Assembly: GCA_051859505.1 (NCBI GenBank)
Contig: JBHYFN010000075.1
Coordinates: forward strand, 1-10,067
Direction: 5' to 3'
Length of the DNA: 10,067 bases
DNA from: JAFIEN01 sp051859505
GTDB taxonomy: Bacteria; Pseudomonadota; Alphaproteobacteria; Rhodobacterales; Rhodobacteraceae
In this document: positions 1 to 5,156 of the stretch, one piece after another
How positions within the stretch are numbered: position 1 is the first letter of the stretch
Layout of the letters: each line of letters starts with the position of its first letter
Translations under genes and position numbers: made by a program
Notes under the pieces: generated by a model
The model's input: only the letters and a program-made list of their open reading frames with translations
What the model was told of the DNA's origin: nothing
The model's database searches: none

Positions 1-411
1 GCTGCTGCCGCTGGCAGGCGCGGTGCCGACGCCGACCAGCGTGGGGGCGACGTTCGAGGGGCTGGCCTCGATCCCGGTGGCCCGCGTCGGATCCTGCGGC
101 ACCTGGAAGTTGCCGACCGCCGCGCCCTGGTTCATCGGCGCGGCCATGGGCGCATTCGCCCCGCCGCCAATGCCGGCCGCCGCAAGGTCAGAAGACGGGA
201 TCGCCCCCGAGGTCACGGCCGCGGGCGGTGGCAGGCCCGGTTGGGTGCCGGCCACTCCGCCGGTCAGGGCGCCCTGATTGCGCGCCTGGTTGAGCTCGTA
301 CTGCGTGTAGTCACCAAATCCCACGCCGCTGCCGCTGTCGGGCACGCGCTGGGTGCAGGCCGCCAGAACCAGCCCGGCGCTTGTCAGAAGGATCAGTGAT
401 CTCACGGCCAT
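1..411 (-). CDS. Putative lipoprotein, 3' end cut off by window edge
   Basis: I do not recognise this gene. Reading leftward from an ATG at 411, the frame stays open for 137 codons to the window edge without a stop. The N-terminus is a short signal peptide of lipoprotein type: MAVRSLILL, then a hydrophobic stretch ending in LVLAAC. This puts the lipobox cysteine at residue 19, so the product is predicted to be exported and lipid-anchored. The visible remainder is low-complexity, rich in Gly, Ala, Pro and Gln, with no Cys after the anchor and no recognisable domain, as expected of a disordered linker. A ribosome site GGTGGAG sits immediately before the ATG, which is closer than usual. The start lies 29 bases downstream of the gatA stop on the same strand, so it may be read through from gatCA, though nothing links the functions. 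Any folded domain would lie outside the window. Other-strand frames here look like shadows. Confidence 0.72.
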   Translation of the reverse strand, partial: MAVRSLILLTSAGLVLAACTQRVPDSGSGVGFGDYTQYELNQARNQGALTGGVAGTQPGLPPPAAVTSGAIPSSDLAAAGIGGGANAPMAAPMNQGAAVGNFQVPQDPTRATGIEASPSNVAPTLVGVGTAPASGSS

Positions 412-440
412 ACTCCACCCATGCAAGGATTCCCGCGCCT

Positions 441-1931
441 CTACCACCACTTCGACGGTTTTGCCACAAAATCGCTCGCAACTTCCAGTGAATAGGCGAT
501 GTTCAGCAGATCGCCCTCTTCCCAGGGGCGCCCGATCAGCTGCAGGCCCAGCGGCAGGCCCTTGCCATCAAGGCCGACCGGCACCGAAATCCCCGGCAGC
601 CCGGCAAGGTTCACGGTCACGGTGAAGACATCGTTGAGATACATCTCGATCGGATCGGCCGCGGCCATCTCGCCCAGCCCGAAGGCCGAAGAGGGGGTGG
701 CCGGCGTCAGGATCGCATCGACGCCCTGATCGAAGACCGTTTCGAAATCGCGCTTGATCAGGGCGCGGACGCGGCGGGCGCGGTTGTAATAGGCGTCATA
801 GAAGCCGGCCGAAAGAACATAGGTGCCCACCATCACCCGCCGCTGCACCTCGGCGCCGAAACCCTCGGCCCGGGTCTTTTCATACATCTCGGTGATGCCG
901 TCGCCCTGGGCCAGCTTGGCCCGGTGGCCGAAGCGCACCCCGTCATAGCGGGCCAGGTTGCTCGAGGCTTCGGCCGGCGCGATGACGTAATAGGCCGGCA
1001 GCGCGTATTTCGTATGCGGCAACGAGATATCGACGATCTTCGCGCCCGCATCGCGCAGCATCGCCGTGCCCTTTGCCCAAAGCGCCTCGATCTCGTCCGG
1101 CATGCCGTCCATGCGGTATTCGGCGGGAATGCCGATGGTCCTGCCGCGGATATCGCCGGTCAGCATCGCCTCGAAATCCGGCACCGGCAGGTCGGCGCTG
1201 GTGGAATCCTTCGGGTCATGCCCGGCCATGGCGCGCAACAGGATCGCCGCATCGCGCACGTCCCGCGTCATCGGCCCGGCCTGATCGAGGGATGAGGCAA
1301 AGGCCACGATGCCCCAGCGGCTGACCCGGCCATAGGTAGGCTTGATGCCGGTGATGCCAGTAAAGGCCGCCGGCTGGCGGATCGAGCCGCCGGTATCGGT
1401 GCCCGTGGCGCCAAGGCACAGACGCGCCGCCACCGCCGCCGCCGAGCCGCCCGAGGATCCGCCGGGCGTCAGCAGGCGCTCGTCCACCCGCCAGGGGTTG
1501 ACGGCATCGCCATAGACGCTGGTTTCGTTCGAACTGCCCATGGCGAATTCGTCCATGTTCAACTTGCCCAGCATCACCGCGCCCTGATCGAACAGCTGCG
1601 CGGTCACGGTCGATTCGTATTCCGGGCGGAACCCGTCCAGGATCCGGCTGGCCGCCTGCGAAGGCACGCCGCGGGTGCAGAACAGATCCTTGATCCCCAG
1701 CGGAATGCCGCAAAGGTCGGGCGCATCGTCTTCGCGCAGGCGGGCATCGGCGGCGGCGGCCTGGGCGCGGGCGATCTCGGGCGTCTTGTGGACAAAGGCG
1801 TTGAGCGCCCCTGCCCCCTCGACCGCCGTGATGCAGGCCTCGGTCAGCTCTGCGGCGGTCAGATCGCCTTTGCGCAGCGCATCGCGCGCGGCGGCGATGG
1901 TCAGGTCGGTCAGATCACTCGGCGCGCTCAT
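441..1931 (-). CDS. gatA: Asp-tRNA(Asn)/Glu-tRNA(Gln) amidotransferase subunit A (GatA)
   Basis: GatA is the glutaminase subunit of the GatCAB amidotransferase. It frees ammonia from glutamine, and GatB uses it to convert Glu-tRNA(Gln) or Asp-tRNA(Asn) to the amidated form in the cytoplasm. The 496-residue length is normal. The amidase-signature core is clear: GIPLGIKD with catalytic Lys81, the Gly/Ser-rich PGGSSGGSAAAVAA segment with the cis-Ser at about 159, and DTGGSIRQPAAF with nucleophile Ser183. The 24-residue Ser-Ser spacing is that of characterised GatA enzymes. LNMDEFAMGSSNE, typical of true GatA rather than other amidases, is at about 124-136. The ATG start overlaps the gatC stop as ATGA, so the two are translationally coupled. 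The protein ends SKWW followed by TAG. gatB is not in the window and must be elsewhere. A generic amidase is unlikely given the gatC partner. Confidence 0.97.
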   Translation of the reverse strand: MSAPSDLTDLTIAAARDALRKGDLTAAELTEACITAVEGAGALNAFVHKTPEIARAQAAAADARLREDDAPDLCGIPLGIKDLFCTRGVPSQAASRILDGFRPEYESTVTAQLFDQGAVMLGKLNMDEFAMGSSNETSVYGDAVNPWRVDERLLTPGGSSGGSAAAVAARLCLGATGTDTGGSIRQPAAFTGITGIKPTYGRVSRWGIVAFASSLDQAGPMTRDVRDAAILLRAMAGHDPKDSTSADLPVPDFEAMLTGDIRGRTIGIPAEYRMDGMPDEIEALWAKGTAMLRDAGAKIVDISLPHTKYALPAYYVIAPAEASSNLARYDGVRFGHRAKLAQGDGITEMYEKTRAEGFGAEVQRRVMVGTYVLSAGFYDAYYNRARRVRALIKRDFETVFDQGVDAILTPATPSSAFGLGEMAAADPIEMYLNDVFTVTVNLAGLPGISVPVGLDGKGLPLGLQLIGRPWEEGDLLNIAYSLEVASDFVAKPSKWW

Positions 1932-2215
1932 TCCACCACCTTCGGCACGGCAAAGAACCCTTCGCGCGCATCGGGCGCATTCGACAGGACGGCGGCCTGC
2001 TGGCTGCCATCCGTCACCACATCGTCCCGGCGCTTGAGCCGCATCGGCGTGACCGAGGTCATCGGCTCGACCCCGCTCACATCCACCTCGTTGAGCTGCT
2101 CGACAAAGCCGAGGATCGCGTTGAACTCGGCGGCGAGCGCGGGAAGGCGGTCTTCCTCGACGCGGATCCGGGCGAGATGGGCCACCTTGCGGGCGGTCTC
2201 GATGTCGATGGACAT
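1928..2215 (-). CDS. gatC: Asp-tRNA(Asn)/Glu-tRNA(Gln) amidotransferase subunit C (GatC)
   Basis: GatC is the small non-catalytic subunit that wraps between GatA and GatB and stabilises the complex. The 95-residue protein has the family features in order: a helical N-terminus with VAHLARIRV at about 11-19, a second helix ending in FVEQLNEVDVSGVEPMTSV, and the C-terminal FFAVPKVVE tail. The frame could begin two codons earlier at a GTG (2221). I prefer the ATG at 2215 because GAGAGG lies 5 bases upstream of it and would overlap the GTG, and because homologues begin MSID. The gene ends in an ATGA overlap with gatA, a tight two-gene unit. It starts 102 bases downstream of the ceramidase-like gene, a gap large enough for its own promoter. 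Confidence 0.95.
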   Translation of the reverse strand: MSIDIETARKVAHLARIRVEEDRLPALAAEFNAILGFVEQLNEVDVSGVEPMTSVTPMRLKRRDDVVTDGSQQAAVLSNAPDAREGFFAVPKVVE

Positions 2216-2240
2216 GGGCACCTCTCAGACTGACCCGCCC

Positions 2241-2269
2241 GCTTTAGTCGCAGGGGGGACGGGCCGCAA
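2241..2269 (-). promoter_or_regulatory. Possible gatCA promoter
   Basis: In the 102-base gap before gatC, the leftward strand carries TTGCGG (2264-2269), a 17-base spacer and TAAAGC (2241-2246). Only three bases of each hexamer match the sigma-70 consensus, so this is weak. Its support is the correct spacing and its position about 25 bases before the ATG. The rest of the gap is GC-rich and holds a CCGGG/CCCGG inverted repeat near the ceramidase-like stop. I see no clear terminator there. Confidence 0.22.
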
Positions 2270-2317
2270 GACTCTGCGCCGGGCATGGACCCGGGGAAGG
2301 CCTGGGGGAAACACGCG

Positions 2318-2977
2318 TCAGACGGCTTGGGCCGTCGCGCTGCGTCGCATGTGGCGGGCATAGACCGCGATCATCCAGCCCAGCATCACCGCGTTCAACA
2401 GATGCCACATGAAATGCGTCCCCAGCGGCAGATGGCTGCAGATCCCCCCGTCGAGCGAGCGGAAGACAAGGCTGACGCAGAGGATAGCGGCGCCGATCGC
2501 AAGGCCACGCGCCGTTTCGGGATGGCGGCGGCGCAAGAGCAACGCATAGGCGAAGATCAGGAGCGGCACCGGCCAGTAGAAGGACGAGATCGTGAAGAAC
2601 GGCATCAGGTTGAAAAGCGGCGTGAGTGCCGCCGTATAGGGCAGGAAGGCCAGCGTGCCGAGGATCGAAAGCCAGAGCGGCCAGCGCCAGTAATGCAGGT
2701 TGGCCGCGAAGATATAGGTCAGGATGAACATCAGGATCGGCAGCGTGTCGGTCAGCGCCGCCCAGCGGGTGGCGAAGGTGTGGAACAGGAAGGATCCGAT
2801 GCCGATGGCGAAGAGGATGATGCACAGGATCTGCGCCAGGATCAGCCCGCGCGACTCGCGCCAAAGCCAGAGAGCCGCGATCAGGAAGGCCAGATTGGTC
2901 AGCGCATTGACCGGCTCGGACCAGAAACCCGGGCCGGTTCGTTCGCAATAGGCGTCGATCTGCTCGTTCCAGCGCAT
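2318..2977 (-). CDS. Ceramidase-superfamily (CREST) integral membrane hydrolase
   Basis: This 219-residue protein is almost wholly membrane-embedded, with about seven hydrophobic segments, as in the alkaline ceramidase/PAQR/Per1 (CREST) superfamily of zinc-dependent membrane hydrolases. The active-site signature matches human ACER3 in spacing. SFLFH gives Ser62 and His66, Asp77 follows 11 residues later, and GTHFMWH near the end gives His188 and His192. In ACER3 the corresponding residues are Ser77, His81, Asp92, His217 and His221, the three histidines binding zinc. The N-terminal YCE...FWSEPVNALTN segment (about 10-27) resembles the family's calcium-binding and first-helix motif, with Glu12 and Glu21 as candidate ligands. 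The likely reaction is amide hydrolysis of a lipid, but the bacterial substrate is unknown. The ATG at 2977 follows a run of AGGGC. The gene diverges from the hydrolase at 3031 across 53 bases and lies upstream of gatC on the same strand. An assignment as a true ceramidase would be inference. Confidence 0.85.
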   Translation of the reverse strand: MRWNEQIDAYCERTGPGFWSEPVNALTNLAFLIAALWLWRESRGLILAQILCIILFAIGIGSFLFHTFATRWAALTDTLPILMFILTYIFAANLHYWRWPLWLSILGTLAFLPYTAALTPLFNLMPFFTISSFYWPVPLLIFAYALLLRRRHPETARGLAIGAAILCVSLVFRSLDGGICSHLPLGTHFMWHLLNAVMLGWMIAVYARHMRRSATAQAV

Positions 2978-3030
2978 TGCCCTGCCCTGCCCTTCGGTTA
3001 TCCTTCCCCCGAAATGATAGGAGGAGCGAC

Positions 3031-3720
3031 ATGAAAATCACCTGGCTCGGCCATTCCGGTTTCCGGATGGAGATCGGCGACCAGTGCCTTCTGATCGACC
3101 CCTGGTTCAGCGGCAACCCCGTCTTTCCCGAAGGTCGCCGCGCCGAGGCGATCGCGGGGGCGACCCATATCCTGATCACCCACGGCCATGGCGATCATGC
3201 CGGCGATGCCGCCGCCATCTCGGCCGAGACAGGGGCGCCGGTTGTCTGCGGGCATGAGCTGGCGACGATCTGGGCCGAGGATGGCACGGAATGCATCGGC
3301 ATGGGCAAGGGCGGCACGCTGGCGCTTGGCGATGTGGCGGTGACGATGGTGAATGCCAGCCATTCCTCGAGCATCGATTTCAAGGGCCGTCCGGTGGCGG
3401 CGGGCAGCGAGGCGGGCTTCATGATCAAGGGCGAGGGTCATGTGATCTATGTCTCGGGCGATACCGACATCATGGCCGACATGAGCTGGATGGGGGCCTA
3501 TCACCGCCCCGATATCGGCATTCTGTGCTGCGGCGGGCATTACACGATGGATATCGACAGGGCGGCCTGGGCGGCGCGGAACTATTTCGATTTCAGGACG
3601 GTGATCCCCTGCCATTACCGCACCTTCGGCCTGCTGGCGCAATCGGCCGCGCCGCTGGCCAAGGCGCTGCCGGGGGTGAATGTGCTTTTGCCGGAGGTGA
3701 TGGAGACGGTGACGCTCTGA
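3031..3720 (+). CDS. UPF0173-type metal-dependent hydrolase, metallo-beta-lactamase fold
   Basis: This 229-residue cytoplasmic protein is a compact metallo-beta-lactamase-fold enzyme of the UPF0173 family. It opens with the typical KITWLGHSGF strand and LLIDPW. THGHGDHAG carries the dinuclear metal site (His51, His53, Asp55, His56). Further ligands are probably His111 in NASHSS, Asp144 in YVSGDTD and His195 in IPCHY. The length is normal for the family. The physiological substrate is not established for most members, so only a general hydrolase function is claimed. The start is the ATG at 3031 because GGAGGA lies 6-7 bases upstream. The upstream in-frame ATG at 2977 would add 18 unconserved residues and lacks a ribosome site. 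The gene ends 2 bases before a perfect hairpin and converges on phaR. It shows no functional link to PHA metabolism. Confidence 0.9.
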   Translation: MKITWLGHSGFRMEIGDQCLLIDPWFSGNPVFPEGRRAEAIAGATHILITHGHGDHAGDAAAISAETGAPVVCGHELATIWAEDGTECIGMGKGGTLALGDVAVTMVNASHSSSIDFKGRPVAAGSEAGFMIKGEGHVIYVSGDTDIMADMSWMGAYHRPDIGILCCGGHYTMDIDRAAWAARNYFDFRTVIPCHYRTFGLLAQSAAPLAKALPGVNVLLPEVMETVTL

Positions 3721-3722
3721 GA

Positions 3723-3747
3723 GCCAGGAATTTGCAAAATTCCTGGC
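3723..3747 (+). terminator. Perfect hairpin just after the UPF0173 hydrolase stop
   Basis: An 11-base stem (GCCAGGAATTT / AAATTCCTGGC) closes on a 3-base loop GCA and begins 2 bases after the stop codon. The stem is perfect and its inner half is A/T-rich. No T-run follows, so it may act as a transcript-end stabiliser or a U-tract-independent terminator. It shares the GAATTT...AAATTC core with the hairpin at 3836-3861 next to the opposing gene. Confidence 0.7.
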
Positions 3748-3748
3748 C

Positions 3749-3826
3749 GCCCGGCGCCCGAGGTTGCGCGGAAAGGGGAAGGTTGCTGCAACTGCGCGGG
3801 TCTGCGCCGGGCGCGTTGGCGCCGGG
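3749..3826. repeat. GC-rich inverted repeats inside the convergent spacer
   Basis: Between the two AT-core hairpins, GCCCGGCGC (3749-3757) is the exact reverse complement of GCGCCGGGC (3804-3812). The one-base-shifted CCCGGCGCC (3750-3758) pairs with GGCGCCGGG (3818-3826). The spacer transcript could therefore fold into a long second-level stem with either partner. The loop contains a purine run and TGCTGCAACTGC (about 3785-3796). I see no open reading frame worth calling here. This may be a bidirectional termination structure or the remnant of a palindromic repeat element. Confidence 0.5.
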
Positions 3827-3835
3827 TGCCGGGGC

Positions 3836-3861
3836 GCAGAGAATTTGGCCAAATTCTCTGC
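3836..3861 (-). terminator. Perfect 26-base palindrome abutting the phaR stop
   Basis: GCAGAGAATTTGG is followed directly by its exact reverse complement, giving a perfect 26-base palindrome. Its last base is also a base of the phaR stop codon (3861-3863). On the leftward transcript it would form a strong hairpin right at the end of phaR. Like its partner at 3723-3747, it has a GAATTT...AAATTC core and no T-run. I infer that it ends or protects the phaR message. Being symmetric, it could act in both directions. Confidence 0.65.
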
Positions 3862-4433
3862 TACTTCCCCATGCGGGCGAGTTTGGCCTGAAGTTCTTCG
3901 AGCTGGCTTCTGATCCCGTCCAGATCATCCGCGCCAGCGCTGTCGGGGGTCGCCTCCGATCCCGCCGCCTCGTCCGGCCCCCCTGGCCCCCTCGCCGCAA
4001 ATCCGCCGGTTATCGCCTTGAAAAAGGCCTCCTGCTGCGCGCGCATCGCGTCGAAACCCGGCAGGTTGGCCATCGGATTGACCTTGGTCATGTTGTCCAT
4101 CATCGCGGACTGGCCTTCGCGCAGCATCTCGAAACTGGCGGCAAGGAACTGCGGCACGACCGAGGCGGCCTGCGTCGTATAGCTGCGCACCAGATCGGTG
4201 AGCACATCCACCGGCAGCATGTTCTCGCCCCGGCTTTCATGTTCGGCGATGATCTGGAGCAGATACTGCCGGGTCAGATCGTCGCCGGACTTGAGGTCGA
4301 CGATCTGCACATCCCGCCCCTCGCGGATGAAGCGCGCGATATCCTCGAGCGTCACATAGTCGCTGGTTTCGGTATTGTAGAGGCGACGGCTTGCATAGCG
4401 CTTGATCAGCAGCGGTTTGCCCGTGTCGGCCAT
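3861..4433 (-). CDS. phaR: PhaR, polyhydroxyalkanoate synthesis repressor
   Basis: PhaR binds operators upstream of phasin and its own gene, and is released when it binds nascent PHA granules, so phasin is made only when polymer accumulates. The 190-residue protein has the family's N-terminal DNA-binding domain at about 5-65, beginning with LIKRYASRRLYNTETSDYVTLEDIA. The PHB-accumulation domain follows at about 70-115 (ENMLPVDVLTDLVRSYTTQA, FEMLREGQ). Then come an MxxxxxxNPMANLPGF segment, a Gly/Ala/Asp-rich linker (145-168) and a short C-terminal coiled coil (170-190). The ATG at 4433 has GGGAGGG 6 bases upstream. A frame open back to 4523 would add 30 residues that do not resemble PhaR and would run over the operators. 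The gene lies 142 bases downstream of phaP and probably has its own promoter: TTGACG, a near-consensus -35 element, is at 4525-4530, and the expected -10 position falls on the operator at 4501-4511. Confidence 0.96.
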   Translation of the reverse strand: MADTGKPLLIKRYASRRLYNTETSDYVTLEDIARFIREGRDVQIVDLKSGDDLTRQYLLQIIAEHESRGENMLPVDVLTDLVRSYTTQAASVVPQFLAASFEMLREGQSAMMDNMTKVNPMANLPGFDAMRAQQEAFFKAITGGFAARGPGGPDEAAGSEATPDSAGADDLDGIRSQLEELQAKLARMGK

Positions 4434-4472
4434 CTCTTGCCCTCCCGCAAGCTGTGGTCCCGAAAGGCTACG

Positions 4473-4484
4473 CTGCCGCCGCAG
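4473..4484. promoter_or_regulatory. PhaR operator candidate, phaR-proximal
   Basis: CTGC-CGCC-GCAG is an exact match to the CTGC-N4-GCAG form of the PhaR recognition sequence described for Paracoccus and Rhodobacter. It lies in the phaR leader, about 40 bases before the ATG and downstream of the likely start of transcription. Its centre is about 28 bases from the second site, close to the pair spacing upstream of phaP. The role (autorepression) is inferred from the family. Confidence 0.7.
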
Positions 4485-4500
4485 AAAAAGAAAGGGCGAG

Positions 4501-4511
4501 CTGCGCTGCAG
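4501..4511. promoter_or_regulatory. PhaR operator candidate, phaR promoter
   Basis: CTGC-GCT-GCAG is an exact CTGC-N3-GCAG site. The TTGACG hexamer (4525-4530, leftward strand) is the best -35 element for phaR. With normal spacing, the -10 element would fall at about 4502-4508, directly on this operator, so bound PhaR should block polymerase. The -10 itself is not recognisable, which fits a weak or activator-free autoregulated promoter. Confidence 0.75.
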
Positions 4512-4575
4512 CCCGCCCATCACTCGTCAACATCCGGTAGGGCCCGAGGGAGGTTGGGCCTGACCGCGTGCGAGA

Positions 4576-5022
4576 TTACTTCGCGGTCGCTTTCTTGGCG
4601 GCGGCGGTGACTTCCTCGGTCGCCTTTTTGGCGGCGGCGGTCACGTCTTCGGACATGTCCTTGCCGGCGGCCAGCATCAGTTCCATCGTCTCGGTCTGCA
4701 GCTTCTTGGCGATCTCGGCGAAGGCGGCCATATGCTCGGCGGCCGATTCAGCGCTGGCCGAGAGGAAATCGGTCATCGACTTGGCGTAATCGGCCGGATC
4801 GGCCTTCGCCTTGGTCATCGCGCCCATCTTGGCCAGGGTTTCCTGGGTCCATTTGGCCGAAAGCTCGGTCGATTTGGTGGCGGCGTCCAGCGCCACGCCC
4901 GACATCTTTTCGGTCAGGGTCGTCTGCGACTTGAACATGTTTTCCATGGCCTTCGTATCGACCGGGAAAGCCTGCATCATGTCTTTCATCATGGCGGTGT
5001 AGTCCTGGGTCTTGGTCATCAT
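4576..5022 (-). CDS. phaP: PhaP, phasin (granule-coating protein)
   Basis: Phasins coat PHA granules, limit their coalescence and are the most abundant granule protein. The 148-residue product is the usual size for the phasin_2 family. It is Met/Ala/Lys-rich, almost entirely helical, lacks Cys, and has the family pattern: KTQDYTAMMKDMMQAFPVD at the N-terminus, LDAATKSTELSAKWTQETLAKM (about 45-66), and AEHMAAFAEIAKKLQTETMELMLAAGKDMSEDV (about 95-127). The C-terminus carries two copies of an 11-residue Thr/Ala/Lys-rich unit (see 4584-4649). Two adjacent ATGs (5022 and 5019) are possible. AAGGG lies 6 or 9 bases upstream, and the product differs by one Met. The gene sits between phaC and phaR on the same strand, with two PhaR operators upstream. 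A short GGCCC/GGGCC hairpin (4541-4560) follows the stop, a weak terminator candidate. Confidence 0.95.
   Translation of the reverse strand: MMTKTQDYTAMMKDMMQAFPVDTKAMENMFKSQTTLTEKMSGVALDAATKSTELSAKWTQETLAKMGAMTKAKADPADYAKSMTDFLSASAESAAEHMAAFAEIAKKLQTETMELMLAAGKDMSEDVTAAAKKATEEVTAAAKKATAK
4584..4649 (-). repeat. Two 33-base tandem repeats in the phaP 3' end
   Basis: 4584-4616 and 4617-4649 are direct repeats that I align at 28 of 33 identical bases. They encode two 11-residue units with the shared core VTAAAKKAT at the phasin C-terminus. The repeat length is a multiple of three, so copy number can change without a frameshift. The Lys/Ala tail resembles the basic tails of histone H1-like proteins, but it is short and may simply extend the amphipathic helix. 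Confidence 0.8.
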
Positions 5023-5074
5023 TCAGCCCTTTCAGCGGCTTTGCGAGCCCATCGCCCGCGATCTTGATGACCGC

Positions 5075-5103
5075 AATATGCATGCTGCAGCGCAGCATTT
5101 CAA
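5075..5103 (-). promoter_or_regulatory. phaP promoter
   Basis: On the leftward strand, TTGAAA (5098-5103) and CATATT (5075-5080) are separated by exactly 17 bases. Each matches four of six bases of the sigma-70 consensus. Transcription would begin near 5068, leaving a leader of about 46 bases before the phaP ATG. The spacer is filled by a PhaR operator (5082-5098), which also touches the -35 element. This is the arrangement expected for a tightly repressed phasin gene. Confidence 0.65.
5082..5098. promoter_or_regulatory. PhaR operator 1 upstream of phaP
   Basis: ATGCTGC-AGC-GCAGCAT is a perfect inverted repeat with 7-base arms, containing an exact CTGC-N3-GCAG PhaR site (5085-5095). It occupies the spacer between the proposed -35 and -10 elements of phaP. 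PhaR bound here should exclude RNA polymerase until granules titrate it away. Confidence 0.85.
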
Positions 5104-5111
5104 GAGGTCAT

Positions 5112-5126
5112 TGCTGCATTGCAGCA
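5112..5126. promoter_or_regulatory. PhaR operator 2 upstream of phaP
   Basis: TGCTGC-ATT-GCAGCA is a perfect inverted repeat with 6-base arms, with an exact CTGC-N3-GCAG core (5114-5124). Its centre is 29 bases from operator 1, just upstream of the phaP -35 element and about 30 bases past the phaC stop. The close spacing suggests cooperative or adjacent PhaR binding. On the + strand it is followed by six T, but no + strand gene precedes it. Confidence 0.82.
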
Positions 5127-5156
5127 TTTTTTCGGGAAACCGCCGAAATGCCGCGT

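Noticed and set aside
2285..3034. A 249-codon + strand frame opposite the ceramidase homologue
   Set aside because: It is antisense to a membrane protein with a fully conserved metal site. Its highly charged Asp/Glu/Arg/Gln composition is the usual mirror of hydrophobic codons.
4434..4523. N-terminal extension of PhaR from the ATG at 4523
   Set aside because: It would translate across two PhaR operators and add 30 residues unlike PhaR. The ATG at 4433 has a strong ribosome site and starts the conserved domain.
3291..4610. A 439-codon + strand frame spanning the hydrolase end, the hairpin spacer and the antisense of phaR
   Set aside because: It overlaps the UPF0173 hydrolase in another frame and is antisense to phaR. 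The translation is low-complexity and matches nothing I recognise.
5112..5131. Hairpin followed by six T on the + strand, resembling an intrinsic terminator
   Set aside because: No + strand gene precedes it. On the phaC strand the A-run comes before the hairpin, which is the wrong order. The CTGC-N3-GCAG symmetry explains it better as a PhaR operator.
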